NCBI RefSeq assembly: GCF_900170035.1
Contig: NZ_LT828540.1
Span: 446,960-510,959 of the forward strand
Source: Desulfamplus magnetovallimortis
Lineage (GTDB): Bacteria; Desulfobacterota; Desulfobacteria; Desulfobacterales; Desulfobacteraceae
Reading direction: 5' to 3'
DNA: 64,000 nt
The notes beneath the pieces were generated by a model. It saw only the letters and a list, made by a program, of their open reading frames with translations. It made no database searches and had not been told where the DNA came from. Below are positions 53,420 through 64,000 of the stretch, piece after piece; positions within the stretch are counted from its first letter, which is position 1; each line of letters starts with the position of its first letter. Both the position numbers and the translations under genes were made by a program.

Positions 53420-54592
53420 CTACATCATATCCTTTTCAGTCTCTTTTACAGCCTGATCAATCTTTGCAGCAAGTTCAGCCGGAAGCCCCTCTATTTCAAC
53501 ATTCAAAAATCCCCTTACAATTGTTGAAATAGCTTCCTCTTCATCAAGTCCCCTTGCCATGAGATACTCTATTTCCCGCTTGTCAATCTTGCCAACAGCA
53601 GCTTCATGGGACATTTCCACACCTGGTGTATGGCCGGAAAGTTCAGGAATAGCATGAAGAAGCCCGTTTTTAAGTATAAGGCCCTTGCATTCCAGGTGAC
53701 CTTTTACTCCAGGCTCCTTACCCATAAGGTGGCCTCTGGAGATAATTGTGCCACCTGCAACTATTGCCCTTGAAATAATCTCAGCTCTTGCACCAGGAGC
53801 ATTGAGTTCCACAATTGATCCCATATCCATAAAGCTGCCCTGACCTGCAACAAGAACACTGTTGATCCTTGCAGTTGCATTTTTTTCAAGATATGTAACA
53901 GGATTGGCAACAATTGAACCTACAGGTTTCAAGGAGATGTAATTTGAAATATAAACACCACCCTCTTCCACATGAACAGCGGTTTTTGGTCTGACACAGA
54001 CATTTTCACCCCAGTCATGGATCATGGTGTATTTTAACACAGCACCTTTTTTGACATAAAACTCTGAAAGACCTATGTGAAGTCCTGATTTTAAATGTTC
54101 AGATGTGGAACAGCCGGCAATGATATGAATTTCAGAGTCCTCTTCAGCCACAATAATATTGTGCACCTTCTGTGAGAAGTTTTCTTTTGCTATGTGAAGG
54201 CAGGTTTGAAGGGGCTTTGCAGCCTTGACACCTTTTTTGATGCCGATAAAAAAACCCTGGTCAGGAACCTTGTTCATGTTGCGTGTTATGTCATCCTTGT
54301 CGTGGGGAATAAGACGCCAGACATATTCCCCAAGCCATTCGTGCTCCTTTAATGCACTGGCAATACCTTTTACTTCCACCCCTTCCATACTGCGGCTGCA
54401 ATGGAGAATGGAGCTGTCTTTCTGGATAAATGTGCCTGCCCTGAGTGCTTTGTCTGTTTCAATGCCGACCTTGACAAACTCCCTGACATCGGTTTCAGGT
54501 ATTGTTTCAAGGTTGTCAATATATCCGTGGTTGTCTGCAACTTCGTTGTAGGCAGACAGATTGATTTCCTCTTTATTATTCATGCTGAACAT
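53420..54592 (-). CDS. sufB: SufB/SufD-type Fe-S assembly scaffold
   Basis: 390 residues with the Suf beta-helix core (VKKGAVLKYTMIHDWGENV, GSFMDMGSIVELNAPGARAEI) and SHEAAVGKIDKREIEYLMARG near the C-terminus, the conserved region of the SufB/SufD family. With SufC directly upstream it forms a two-gene minimal Suf system of the kind found in anaerobes. The start overlaps the sufC stop. Confidence 0.9.
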   Translation of the reverse strand: MFSMNNKEEINLSAYNEVADNHGYIDNLETIPETDVREFVKVGIETDKALRAGTFIQKDSSILHCSRSMEGVEVKGIASALKEHEWLGEYVWRLIPHDKDDITRNMNKVPDQGFFIGIKKGVKAAKPLQTCLHIAKENFSQKVHNIIVAEEDSEIHIIAGCSTSEHLKSGLHIGLSEFYVKKGAVLKYTMIHDWGENVCVRPKTAVHVEEGGVYISNYISLKPVGSIVANPVTYLEKNATARINSVLVAGQGSFMDMGSIVELNAPGARAEIISRAIVAGGTIISRGHLMGKEPGVKGHLECKGLILKNGLLHAIPELSGHTPGVEMSHEAAVGKIDKREIEYLMARGLDEEEAISTIVRGFLNVEIEGLPAELAAKIDQAVKETEKDMM

Positions 54593-55335
54593 TCAACGCA
54601 CTCCTCATACCCATATTCTCTTATCCATTTCAGTATTTCCCTTGCATTTCTTGAGCATCGCAGTTTGCCTTTATAAAGCACCTGCCCCTTGTCTGCTGTG
54701 ATATAATCCAGGATATGACCTGTGTGTGTAATAACAAGCGCAGATTTTGGAGTTCTCTCCATTATGGTAGTGTGACATGGAGATTGTCGCTTTATTCCAC
54801 GGTTGAGAAGTGAATTGATGCTGTCTCCAAGCAATGCTATTGATTCAAGATCAACCCCTGATTCAGGTTCATCAAGAAGCAGCAGATCCGGCTGCTGTGC
54901 AGAAAGTTGCAGCAACTCTGAACGCTTGATTTCACCTCCGGAAAGGTTATGGTTTACATCCCTTTCAATGAATGAATCAAATCGTAAAGTCCTTGACAGA
55001 GCGTCCACATCAACTTTTTTGCCACCTGCACATATTTCAACCATACGACGTGTAGAAAGGCCATTTATTGTAGGGGGGCGCTGAAAAAGCACTCCTATGC
55101 CGAGACGTGCTCTTTCATGTATGGGCATATAGGTGACATCTTCACCCTTGAATGTAATTTTCCCGCCGGTGACCTTGTAGCCAGAAAAGCCCATTATAGT
55201 CATCATTAATGATGTTTTTCCAGAGCCATTGGGTCCGAATAAAATGTGAGTTTCTCCAGGAGGCACATGGAGGTTGACATTCTGGAGAATCTCGGTGTCT
55301 CCCACCTCCACCTTTAAATCTTCAATAATTAACAT
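54580..55335 (-). CDS. sufC: Suf system ATPase
   Basis: 251-residue ABC ATPase: Walker A GPNGSGKTSLM, signature LSGGEIKRSE, Walker B LLLLDEPESGVD, and H-loop ALVITHTGH. The order Q-loop to signature and the paired sufB identify it as SufC. The C-terminus ends ECVECSA, a CxxC not typical of SufC. Confidence 0.93.
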   Translation of the reverse strand: MLIIEDLKVEVGDTEILQNVNLHVPPGETHILFGPNGSGKTSLMMTIMGFSGYKVTGGKITFKGEDVTYMPIHERARLGIGVLFQRPPTINGLSTRRMVEICAGGKKVDVDALSRTLRFDSFIERDVNHNLSGGEIKRSELLQLSAQQPDLLLLDEPESGVDLESIALLGDSINSLLNRGIKRQSPCHTTIMERTPKSALVITHTGHILDYITADKGQVLYKGKLRCSRNAREILKWIREYGYEECVECSA

Positions 55336-55355
55336 AGATTATAATCCTTTTTGGA

Positions 55356-55810
<455 letters not shown>

Positions 55811-55823
55811 TAAAAAAACAAAA

Positions 55824-56540
55824 TTACTCATTATAATACAGGATACGATTGCACTGAGGACAAAGAATCAGCGTCTTGCACCTGCGAACTTCAATATACA
55901 GTTGTGGAGGAATATTCATAAAACAGCCTCTGCACAACTGATCCTTTACTTCCACAACAGCAAGCCCACCGCTTGTTTCTGAAATTTCATTGAACTGTTT
56001 TAAAAGCCAGGGAGCAAGATTGACAGCAATTTTCTGACGTTCTTCTTCGTACTCCTTCATACGCAATCTGTGCGAACGGCTTTTTTCATCAATCTCTTCT
56101 TGCTGACTCCTTATCTGCTCTGTCAGTTGCTGAAGTTGCTGGAAATGTTCTTCAAGAGCCGTGGCACGAGATTCCTTCTCATCAAGCAGTTCAATGTAGC
56201 TGTTTTCAAGGGAGTCCCTGCGTTTTTTGTTATCATCCACTTCCCTTTGCAATGCAGCATAAGCTTTATGATTGGCAAGAGTTTTCAGTGTTTGAGTGCT
56301 TTTTTCAATTCGCTCCTCATTACTCTTCATTTCAAGCTCGGCAGCAGAACATGATTTTTCAGCAATATCAAACTCTGCAACAAGTTTTTCGTGGGCAGAC
56401 TTAAATTCATTCAGTTTATCTTCCAGGGCAGATTTTTCTGCTTCGACATTTTGTAAAAAAGCTCTTATATTAACGGTATCTGTCTCAGCTTTCTGTAGTT
56501 GAACCAGAATATCAATATCTGCCCTCGTGATGTCAACCAT
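55824..56540 (-). CDS. C4-type zinc-ribbon coiled-coil protein
   Basis: 238 residues: a long antiparallel coiled coil (about 10-175) and a C-terminal zinc ribbon with C-x2-C pairs (DQLCRGCFMNI ... LILCPQCNRILYY). The family (DUF164/CT398-like) is conserved next to nif3 homologues and rnpB in many Desulfobacterota. Biochemical role unknown. Confidence 0.9.
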   Translation of the reverse strand: MVDITRADIDILVQLQKAETDTVNIRAFLQNVEAEKSALEDKLNEFKSAHEKLVAEFDIAEKSCSAAELEMKSNEERIEKSTQTLKTLANHKAYAALQREVDDNKKRRDSLENSYIELLDEKESRATALEEHFQQLQQLTEQIRSQQEEIDEKSRSHRLRMKEYEEERQKIAVNLAPWLLKQFNEISETSGGLAVVEVKDQLCRGCFMNIPPQLYIEVRRCKTLILCPQCNRILYYNE

Positions 56541-56679
56541 TTATACTCCTCTTAAGTGTTCTGATGTAAGTGCCTGGACAAAGGCTTTTTTTAAAGTTCT
56601 TTCTGGCATATTCCATTTCTCGTCAATTATAAGTTCTCTCAATGGACACAGCAGCTATTATTTTTTCAGGCCTTTATAA

Positions 56680-56785
56680 GGCATGCTTCATTTTCCAGTT
56701 TACACTTTCCGGAGAGAAAACTCTGTGTGGCGGGAATCTCTCACAAAAAAGTGTAAAGTATTTTTGGGTTCAAATGAAGGATGCC
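56680..56785. repeat. RepD copy, 106 bp
   Basis: GGCATGCTTCATTTTCCAGT to AAATGAAGGATGCC, with TTTACACTTTCCGG and AAGTGTAAAGTA inside. Stands 74 bp from a RepB copy in the same gap (56541-57055). Confidence 0.85.
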
Positions 56786-56858
56786 CTTTATAAGATTTAT
56801 TTACCCTAATTTTTAGCTTTGACAATGCAGTCGTTTGGTTTTAGAAAGAGTAAAGTAA

Positions 56859-57031
56859 CTCAAAATCGACACCTATAACCTCTTGAGCCTTGTCAATACT
56901 GTCTGAATCAGGATTTCCAAGATTAACAGGATAAGGCAGGATTATCTATCCTGAACATCTTGTTTATCCTGGTTATCCTGATTCAGACAAATTCAGTAAA
57001 TGGAAAAAAGCAATAAGATGTCGATTTTGAG
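56859..57031. repeat. RepB copy with intact ends
   Basis: 173 bp from CTCAAAATCGACACC to GATGTCGATTTTGAG, the reverse orientation of the copy at 11711. Confidence 0.85.
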
Positions 57032-57055
57032 AAAGTAATCATGAAACATGCCAAA

Positions 57056-57886
57056 TCATAATGTCACAAAAGGATCTTTTTCTTCCTGATATTCAACTAT
57101 ATCTAAGATAATTTTATTTTCAGAGGCCAGGGTTCTTATTTTTTCAGCAAGAAGTTTCACAGCAATTATCTCTGAGGCAAAATGACCAAGGTCAATCAAA
57201 CCAAGTCCAGCAGTCTCAATATCCCTTGCTTCATGGTACTTGATATCTCCTGTCACAAAGAGATCTGCACCTGACATAAAAAATGTCTTAAGAAGAGAAC
57301 CACCACTTCCGGTACATAATGCAACCCTTTTGACCTTCATCTCCGGCGAACCTGCAATTCTTACATTTTCTGCATGAAAAACATCCTTGATAACAATTGC
57401 AAAATCCCTTAATTGAATGGATTTTTCAAGTTCTCCAATGCGACCTATACCATCAAAAGATTCCTCTTCACCATGGAGCAATGAAATATTGTGCAACCCT
57501 GCTTTGGTTGCAAAGAAGTCATTCAATCCACCCCTTACCTTGTCAAGATTTGTGTGAGCAGATAAAATGGCAATTTTTTCCATTGCTGAAACAGCAATTG
57601 CAGAGCCGGGCATTTTACTGAAATCAATAAATTTTGGAGTGCTTAACATCAAAGGGTGATGAGTAATAAGTGCATCTGCATTAATTGATGCCGCACAATC
57701 CATTGAGGCAAGCGTAACATCAAGGGCCACAAGAATTTTTTTTACAGGCCATGAAAAATCACCTGCCTGAAGTCCGCAGTTATCCCATGGCTCTGCAAGA
57801 TTAAAAGGTGCAATGGTGTTAAGCAGATCATAAAGATCGCCCACAGATATCTCTCTTCCAGTTTCAACCAAGATTTCTTTGTCCAC
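57056..57886 (-). CDS. NIF3-like dinuclear metal-centre protein
   Basis: 276 residues if started at GTG 57886 (AGGAAAG six bases before). The upstream frame to 57952 includes a RepC-derived stretch and is less likely. Metal-binding motifs ADALITHHPLML and GLGLIDLGHFASE are those of the NIF3/YbgI family; SAHTNLDKVRGG is also typical. Function in the family is unclear (possible hydrolase or GTP cyclohydrolase-like fold). Synteny with the zinc-ribbon gene supports the call. Confidence 0.9.
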   Translation of the reverse strand: MDKEILVETGREISVGDLYDLLNTIAPFNLAEPWDNCGLQAGDFSWPVKKILVALDVTLASMDCAASINADALITHHPLMLSTPKFIDFSKMPGSAIAVSAMEKIAILSAHTNLDKVRGGLNDFFATKAGLHNISLLHGEEESFDGIGRIGELEKSIQLRDFAIVIKDVFHAENVRIAGSPEMKVKRVALCTGSGGSLLKTFFMSGADLFVTGDIKYHEARDIETAGLGLIDLGHFASEIIAVKLLAEKIRTLASENKIILDIVEYQEEKDPFVTL

Positions 57887-57914
57887 AGATTCTTTCCTGT
57901 AAAAGCATTGTTTG

Positions 57915-58246
57915 GCATCTTTCATATAACCAACATGGCGGTTCAGCGTCACAATCGAAGTGTTGAAAGTCTATATAAAAACAGCCATTTGCGGGGACTT
58001 TCATATAAACCAACATGAGGTTCACCGCCACAATCGAAGAGATGAAAGTCGTTTTAAAAACAGGCTGTTACCGAGACTTTCATATAAACGGCCATGGCAG
58101 CTCCATCTGCCACAACGAAGCATGAAAGTCCTATAGATCCTTAAAAGACGGGAACTTTCTTATAACGTACATGGCTGATCACCGCCACAATCGAAGAGAT
58201 GAAAGTCGTTTTAAAAACAGGCTGTTACCGCGACTTTCATATAAAA
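57915..58246. repeat. RepC array, four units
   Basis: The longest RepC array in the window: units with CATGGC core variants alternate with GAAAGTCGTTTTAAAAACAG and GACTTTCATATAA arms. One unit has the GGCAGCTCCATCTGCC core. The array also supplies the 5' end of the open frame before the nif3-like gene. Confidence 0.9.
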
Positions 58247-58365
58247 AATCGGTAATGTTGTTGCGGAAAATGCAAGCCTGAAAATGAATATGCCTTTTTA
58301 AAATGAATACGCCTTGTTTAAAATGAGTGATGCCTTGTTTTTATGATAAAAACAAATACCGGAAA

Positions 58366-58396
58366 TAAAAAAAGCGTGGTATCGCTACCACGCTTT
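58366..58396 (-). terminator. Rho-independent-type hairpin
   Basis: An 11-bp perfect stem (AAAGCGTGGTA with TACCACGCTTT) around a 4-base loop, followed on the minus strand by TTTT ATTT. It lies downstream of the tRNA and rpoD and could end that transcript. Confidence 0.75.
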
Positions 58397-58481
58397 CAAT
58401 TAACTCTTAATTTCCGATGATAATCCATATTGCCACATTGTCTGTAAAAGATCCTGACTTCAATAGATTTAAGCCATCTAT

Positions 58482-58560
58482 GTAACATACATGGCGAATA
58501 CCCGCCACAATCAAAGGAGTGAAAGTCGTTTAAAAAAAGCCAATCATGCAGACTTTCACG
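58482..58560. repeat. RepC single unit
   Basis: ACATACATGGCGAATACCCG ... GAAAGTCGTTTAAAAAAAGC ... GACTTTCACG, between the terminator hairpin and the tRNA. Confidence 0.75.
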
Positions 58561-58606
58561 TATTTTATTTTACCACATCTCCATTGACGAACCACTCACT
58601 GAAATG

Positions 58607-58683
58607 TGGTGGGCCCACCTGGATTCGAACCAGGGACCGACCGGTTATGAGCCGGTGGCTCTACCAAACTGAGCTATAGGCCC
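58607..58683 (-). tRNA. tRNA with CAU anticodon (Ile2 or Met)
   Basis: A full cloverleaf: acceptor GGGCCTA/TGGGCCC, D arm GCTC-GAGC, anticodon stem ACCGG-CCGGT with loop CTCATAA, T arm CCTGG-TTCGAAT-CCAGG, and an encoded CCA. The CAU loop fits elongator Met or the Ile tRNA modified by TilS. The A-type acceptor end and GGGCC start lean to Ile2, but I cannot decide from sequence alone. It is 61 bp after rpoD. Confidence 0.95.
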
Positions 58684-58744
58684 TCATCAACTCAGACGAA
58701 CTTGGCAATTATATATAATTTTTTTGCAATGTCAAGTATGGAGT

Positions 58745-60941
58745 CTATATTTCAATAAAACTTTTTAACTTTTTGCTTCTTGTTGGGTGTCGAAGCTTTC
58801 TCAGTGCCTTTGCTTCAATCTGTCGGATTCTCTCTCTTGTAACTGTAAAGTCTTTGCCCACCTCTTCAAGTGTATGATCTGCCTTTTCACCAATACCGAA
58901 TCGCATCCTGAGAACTTTCTCTTCACGGGGGGTAAGCGTTGCAAGAACTTTTCTTGTCTGCTCTGCCAGATTGAGATTTATGGCAGCTTCTGAAGGAAGA
59001 GAGAATTTTTTTATCTTCAATAAAATCTCCAAGGTGGCTGTCCTCTTCTTCTCCTATGGGTGTCTCAAGTGAGATGGGCTCCCTGGCAATTTTTAAAACC
59101 CTGCGCACCTTGTCAAGTGATATCTCCATCTTTTCAGCAATCTCCTCAGGTGACGGCTCCTTACCCATCTCCTGAACAAGATAACGTGATGTACGAATAA
59201 GCTTGTTTATTGTTTCAATCATGTGGACAGGTATTCTTATTGTCCTTGCCTGATCGGCAATTGCCCTGGTTATGGCCTGCCTTATCCACCATGTTGCATA
59301 GGTGCTGAATTTATAACCACGTCTGTACTCAAACTTATCAACAGCCTTCATCAAGCCAATATTACCTTCCTGTATAAGATCAAGAAACTGAAGACCACGG
59401 TTGGTATATTTTTTTGCAATGCTTACCACAAGACGAAGATTTGCACGTACAAGCTCGCTTTTTGCATGCTTTGCCTGCCGCCTGCCTTTATCAATCCCCT
59501 TGATAACTTTCCTTAAGGTTGTTACATCGCCTTTTACAAGTTCTTTTTTATGCTCAATCTGCTCTGTTATACTCAATAGATCACTGTAAAGCTGTTCAGC
59601 CCTGGGCTCAGCAATATCTGAATGGTTCATTGCCCACTTTACAAAACCTTCCTGGCTTGCAAGCTCCAGAGTCATGTCATCTTTTTTTGCCCGAAATGTC
59701 ATGGCACATCTCTTAAGAAGGTTATCCATGACATCAAACCATTTAACATGATCCCTGATTCTTTTTTCAATGTCATCAATAACACTGTTTTCTATACGCC
59801 ACTCACTGAGAAGCTCATAAATTTCATCATTGCTGCTGCGTATTTCAGCCTTGATTTTTCGAACCTGGGAAGGCTCAAGTTCTCCACCAAGCACAAGATC
59901 CCTTTTTGCCTGATTGGCCTCATGAATGGTTCTAATACCGGCAAAGGTCATCAATACCTTTTCTCTCCTGGTTGTATCATCAACGCCAGTATCTGCTTCA
60001 TCAATATCCCTTAAAAACTGCTTCAAGGGCATTCTGCGCGCCTCAATACGATCCCCCCTTGCCAAAATGGCAGATACAGCCAAAGGACTTGCCAGCATGG
60101 ATTTGAGTATTTCATGCTCACCAACTTCAATCTTTTTGGCAATCTCAATCTCCCCTTCACGACTGAGGAGAGTCACCATACCCATCTCCCTCAAGTACAT
60201 CTTTACAGGATCAGTGACAGCCCCAAACTCCATGTCCGCATCTGTGGTTCGTTGTTGAAATACCTTGCGCTTGGTCTTCTTCAATCTCTCTGTTTTGTCA
60301 CTATTGACAATCTCATCTGCATCAGATTTATTATAATCCTCCTCATCCAAAGACTCTATTTCATCACCGGGATAGTTTTTTTCAGGCATATCGTCTGGGT
60401 AAGCCTCATTTTCTGATATATTTTCATCTTGTTTCTTTTTAAAAGAGACAGACAATTCATCACATTTATCATTAGTATCACAATTTTCGATGTTTACCTC
60501 TGCAACTCTTTTATCATATGGCCTGCAATCATGTTTTTCCCGTGATTTATTCTTCTGATTACCCCCGTCGCCGGTCATGGCTTCGACCGAAGGAATATGT
60601 TTCCCCGAGGTGTCATACACCTTTTTGCTCCGCAAATTTTCTGGCAGCTCCTCTTTAAGAGTTCGAGAACTCTCTGCCGTTCCCTTTTTAGAATGAGTAA
60701 TGCTTTCCGCATTTCCAGTTTTTCGTTTCTCTTTTTCCAAATCAACAAGGGTGATACCCATCTCCTTAAAAATCAACAGAATATCATCCAGTTGATCAGA
60801 AGATTTCAGGTCATCAGAAATGGCCTCATTAATCTCGGCATAGGAGAGACACCCCTCTTGTTTTCCCTTTGCAATCAAACGTTTCAACAATACCCTTGAA
60901 ACAGCTTCATTCCCCCCGGATTTTACCGACTCTGCTGCCAT
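58745..60941 (-). CDS. rpoD: RNA polymerase primary sigma factor (frameshifted in A7 run)
   Basis: Two frames join when one base is removed from the T7 run at 59006-59012, giving 731 residues from ATG 60941 (GGGGAGG nine bases upstream; ATG 60977 inside dnaG is an alternative). Region 1.1-like N-terminus, [11 protein letters not shown] (region 1.2), [18 protein letters not shown] (2.4) and [19 protein letters not shown] (4.2) are clear. Between region 1.1 and 1.2 there is a long acidic linker. A sigma-70 gene cannot be lost, so the frameshift is almost certainly an error in the sequence. Confidence 0.95.
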
Positions 60942-60969
60942 AAAAAAATGCCTCCCCACAGGCTCTTTG

Positions 60970-62946
60970 TTATTCATAACCCCGCAGCTTCCTGATCTCC
61001 ATCTGCCTTTTTCTAAGCAACTCAAGCGGGATATCGTTATTACTGCTCTGTTCAATTTTTCTGATTTGATTGATCAGGCGGTTCTCATGTTTTTGCCTGA
61101 TGTGAATCACTCTGTTCATTAAAACCACTGCCTTTTCCGGCACGCAGTCTCCATCTGCCAGGTCAATCATGGCAAGAGAGGCTATCATCTCCCGCTCCTC
61201 ATCACTTTGTGCTGCACCCATTGCATCTGACACAACTTTTTCAGGAGAGGTTGATTCAGCAACTCTTACCACAAGTTCTCCAAGGGCTTTAAGGCGGATG
61301 GAATAAAAATTATCAAGCACATTTCGTGCCTTGATCTCTTCAATAATTGCAGGAAATTGGAGCATCATGGAGATTATCTGCTTCTCCCTTTTTTCAGAAC
61401 CTGTACTTCCGGGAAAATCCGTTCCTGAATGTTTCTCCATATCAGGTTCTTGCACACTGTCCAAAGAGGGCTTTCCGGCCAAATAAGAGTTCCTGCCACC
61501 ACCTTTACTATTTTCTGCTGAAAAGACATTATGCCTGGCCGATTTACCACTGCCTGCTGAAAAGTAATCACGCCTGCCTGAAGCTATTCCTGATTCATGG
61601 GGTGTCAACGCCCTTGACACATGACCTGATCTGGTATGACCGGAAGAACTCACTTTTACAAGTTGGCGAACCTTTTCCAGCACTGCTTTTTCATCTATGC
61701 CGAGTCGATGTGCCAAATCCCTGACATAAAGAGATCTTGCAGCACTCTCCTGAACCAGGGAAAGATAAGAGCTTAAATCATCAAGCACAGCCATCTTTCC
61801 TTCAATTGAAAGGCCGTGCCTGTTCACTGCTGTTTCTGTTAAAAATTCCATGATTGACATGGCTTTTTCAGCAGCTTCTTCAAAACCATGCCTGCCATTT
61901 TCCCGTACAAAAGAGTCAGGATCTTGCCCCTTTGGTAAAATGAGAATACGAACAGCAACACCCTCTTTTATAAAAAGTTCTATGCTTCTTACTGCTGCAT
62001 TGACACCAGCATCATCAGAATCAAAAACAAGAATCATCTGTTGTGCATATCCCTTTAAAAGCCTTATATGGGATATGGTAAGAGCTGTCCCAAGGGATGC
62101 TACACAATTTTTAATACCATTTTGAAAAAGGGTCAGAAAATCAAGGTATCCTTCAACAATATAAACACTTCCCTGCTCTCTGCAATGCTGCCTTGATGCA
62201 TGAAGCCCATAAAGTATTCTGCTCTTGCTGTAAACAGGTGTTTCAGGAGAGTTGAGATACTTTGGCATTGCATCATCCATGACCCTTCCACCAAAACCTG
62301 CCACCTGCATATTTACATCAATTATGGGAAATATAATTCGATTCCTGAACCTGTCATAATATCCACTTCCTCTTTCCCGTCTCAGAACCAGGCCTGACTT
62401 TTCAGCTTCACTTCTCGAAAGCTTTAGTTTTCTCAGCAGTTTAACCGAGGAATCCCAGGAATCAGGCGCATATCCAATGCTGAACTGGTCAAGGGTTTCC
62501 CCTGTAAGCCCCCTTCCTTCAAGATACTCTCTGGCTTTTGCAGCACCAGTTGTGTTACGGAGGTGTTCCATAAAAAAGTTTCTGGCATGATCATTCACCC
62601 TAAAAAGAGTATCCTTTAAAAGCATACTCTTTTGTTGAACAGGATCAAGACGGGAAGTTTCAATGGTAATACCGTATTTTCTGGCAAGCATGGTTGCTGC
62701 TTCAGGAAAGGAAAGCCCATGATATTTCATGATAAATGAAAAAAGATTGCCACCTGCACCACATCCAAAGCAGTGAAAAATCTGTTTGTCCGGACTGACT
62801 GAAAAAGATGGTGTTTTTTCAGAATGAAACGGACAGAGGCCAAAATAGTTTCTGCCAGATTTTTTAAGATTCACGGCATCGGATATAATATCAACAATAT
62901 CTGATGCATTCAGAATCTGGGCAATTTTTTCTTCCGGAATGAACAT
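60970..62946 (-). CDS. dnaG: DNA primase
   Basis: 658 residues: N-terminal zinc-binding [11 protein letters not shown] ... [10 protein letters not shown], Toprim core ([16 protein letters not shown]) and a helicase-binding C-terminal domain. A Ser/Gly-rich linker (about 440-515) separates the core from the C-terminus. It makes primers for replication and lies directly upstream of rpoD, with overlapping ends. Confidence 0.97.
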   Translation of the reverse strand: MFIPEEKIAQILNASDIVDIISDAVNLKKSGRNYFGLCPFHSEKTPSFSVSPDKQIFHCFGCGAGGNLFSFIMKYHGLSFPEAATMLARKYGITIETSRLDPVQQKSMLLKDTLFRVNDHARNFFMEHLRNTTGAAKAREYLEGRGLTGETLDQFSIGYAPDSWDSSVKLLRKLKLSRSEAEKSGLVLRRERGSGYYDRFRNRIIFPIIDVNMQVAGFGGRVMDDAMPKYLNSPETPVYSKSRILYGLHASRQHCREQGSVYIVEGYLDFLTLFQNGIKNCVASLGTALTISHIRLLKGYAQQMILVFDSDDAGVNAAVRSIELFIKEGVAVRILILPKGQDPDSFVRENGRHGFEEAAEKAMSIMEFLTETAVNRHGLSIEGKMAVLDDLSSYLSLVQESAARSLYVRDLAHRLGIDEKAVLEKVRQLVKVSSSGHTRSGHVSRALTPHESGIASGRRDYFSAGSGKSARHNVFSAENSKGGGRNSYLAGKPSLDSVQEPDMEKHSGTDFPGSTGSEKREKQIISMMLQFPAIIEEIKARNVLDNFYSIRLKALGELVVRVAESTSPEKVVSDAMGAAQSDEEREMIASLAMIDLADGDCVPEKAVVLMNRVIHIRQKHENRLINQIRKIEQSSNNDIPLELLRKRQMEIRKLRGYE

Positions 62947-62980
62947 TATTATAATTAATTATCCCCGGTTGAATGAATTT

Positions 62981-63577
62981 TTACAGGATTCCCTTACTTG
63001 ACAATGTTCCTGATATTTGTGAATCAATTCGACAGGCTTCTCTCAATGCCCTTCCAAGGGCCTTGAAAACTGATTCAAGAATGTGGTGTTCATTCTGGCC
63101 ATATGCAACATTAATATGAAGATTCATGCCTGCCTGAACACTGAATGCACGGAAGAACTCCTCTGCAAGCCATGCATCAAAGGTACCTGAAGAGCGTATA
63201 TTTTCCGGAAGATGATAAACCAGGAAAGGCCGGTTGGAAAGATCAACATTAACCCTTGAAAATGCTTCATCCATTGGAACAGCACCTTCTCCGTATCTAC
63301 AGATCCCCTTCCTGTCTGACAGTGCTTTAGAAAAAAGCTGCCCCATAACAAGCCCGACATCTTCAACCGTGTGGTGATAGTCCACATCAAGATCTCCCTT
63401 TGCAACAAGATGAAGATCAAAAAAGCCATGTACTGTAAACAGGGTTAACATATGGTCAAAAAATGCAATGCCTGTATTGATCTCCGGTGTTCCCTTTCCT
63501 TCAATTGTGAGCGTTGCATCAATTTCAGTCTCTTTTGTTTTTCGTGTTACTGTTGCCGTTCTAATCAATCCGGACAT
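62981..63577 (-). CDS. hisB: Imidazoleglycerol-phosphate dehydratase
   Basis: 198 residues from ATG 63577 (CAAGGGT upstream; a TTG at 63595 is the alternative). Metal-binding motifs FFDHMLTLFTVHG, DYHHTVEDVG and GQNEHHILESVFKALG are diagnostic. It catalyses the sixth step of histidine synthesis. Single-domain form without the phosphatase. Confidence 0.96.
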   Translation of the reverse strand: MSGLIRTATVTRKTKETEIDATLTIEGKGTPEINTGIAFFDHMLTLFTVHGFFDLHLVAKGDLDVDYHHTVEDVGLVMGQLFSKALSDRKGICRYGEGAVPMDEAFSRVNVDLSNRPFLVYHLPENIRSSGTFDAWLAEEFFRAFSVQAGMNLHINVAYGQNEHHILESVFKALGRALREACRIDSQISGTLSSKGIL

Positions 63578-63835
63578 ATTAAAATACCCTTGCAAATAAT
63601 CGGTAAAAACATTAGAATGCTGTCATTATTTTATCTTATGAATGAGCCCGTTGATTTAGTCGATTTTTTAAAAAATCACCACAAAAAAAATCACCACAAT
63701 ATGATATGTTTCTTGATTACTTGAAAATCTTTATATCGTGGCAAAATCAAATATGTAAATACTTAATCAACAGAGTCATGAATGACTCTCATTTTTATTT
63801 TTGGGAGGTTACTTATACACAACCATCCCGCCTAT

Positions 63836-63905
63836 GGGAGATTTCTTTATAACAGCCATGGCAGATCCATCTGCCACAACGAAGGATGAAAGTCCTTAAA
63901 AGCTT
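63836..63905. repeat. RepC single unit
   Basis: CAGCCATGGCAGATCCATCTGCC core with ACGAAGGATGAAAGTCC arm; the opposite arm is decayed. The rest of 63596-64000 shows nothing I can name. Confidence 0.8.
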
Positions 63906-64000
63906 TAAAATACAAGAACAAAAATCAAATCTTCAAGGCCAGCTCTTCTCAACCACCCTCTAATTTTAAATTCGATTAGAATACTTCCAAACAAGCCGTA

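Overview
The window is AT-rich chromosomal DNA that most resembles an anaerobic, probably sulfate-reducing member of the Desulfobacterota (inference). The grounds are the linked set nif3-like / C4 zinc-ribbon protein / rnpB, a minimal SufC-SufB iron-sulfur system, a fused ADP-forming acyl-CoA synthetase, and heavy use of cobalamin-type radical SAM enzymes. No rRNA is present, so the genus cannot be read from the sequence.

Layout. 1-300: edge of a RelE/ParE-type toxin-antitoxin pair. 706-9971 (+): a signalling and membrane block with a receiver-SpoIIE phosphatase-ATPase regulator, two coiled-coil proteins on the opposite strand, a remnant of a second copy of the regulator, then a tight operon of pseudo-receiver, unknown protein, ion-transporter-like permease, aquaporin and EcsC-family protein. 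10199-42968 (-): a biosynthetic island of about 33 kb related to aryl polyene/flexirubin pathways. 43537-47035 (+): enoyl-CoA hydratase, ADP-forming acyl-CoA synthetase and a small conserved protein. 47138-63577 (-): housekeeping genes (lptF, a NlpC/P60-like protein, a substrate-binding protein, ispD, an HPr-domain protein, sufB, sufC, rnpB, zinc-ribbon protein, nif3-like, tRNA-CAU, rpoD, dnaG, hisB).

The island reads from 42968 down to 10199: ketoreductase, FAD desaturase-like oxidoreductase, ketosynthase, ACP, PlsC-type acyltransferase, a radical-SAM-like/SPASM protein fused to a hotdog dehydratase, LolA-like carrier, MMPL exporter, DUF3261-like lipoprotein, second dehydratase, thioesterase, ketosynthase fused to a ketosynthase-like domain, two cobalamin-type radical SAM proteins, LpxL-type acyltransferase, ACP, ketosynthase, short ketosynthase-like partner, ACP, condensation-type acyltransferase, FAD oxidoreductase, a third radical SAM protein, two adenylate-forming ligases, an IS110 insertion, a tyrosine/histidine ammonia-lyase and a fourth radical SAM protein. 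The simplest model is that the lyase makes a 4-hydroxycinnamate-type starter, a ligase activates it, the ketosynthase/reductase/dehydratase set extends it to a polyene, acyltransferases attach it to a lipid, and MMPL/LolA/lipoprotein move it to the outer membrane. The four cobalamin-type radical SAM enzymes and the degenerate radical-SAM/hotdog fusion are not part of the aryl polyene pathways I know, and are the strongest candidate for undescribed chemistry.

Three whole-window features stand out. Four families of short palindromic or MITE-like repeats (called RepA-RepD here) fill most intergenic gaps, are sometimes nested, and in two places are translated in frame inside island proteins. At least six island proteins carry in-frame minisatellites (18-45 bp units) in linker positions. 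Five genes, including essential rpoD, are broken by single-base changes in homopolymer runs. Because rpoD must be intact, these are most likely sequencing indels, and the joined products are described here.
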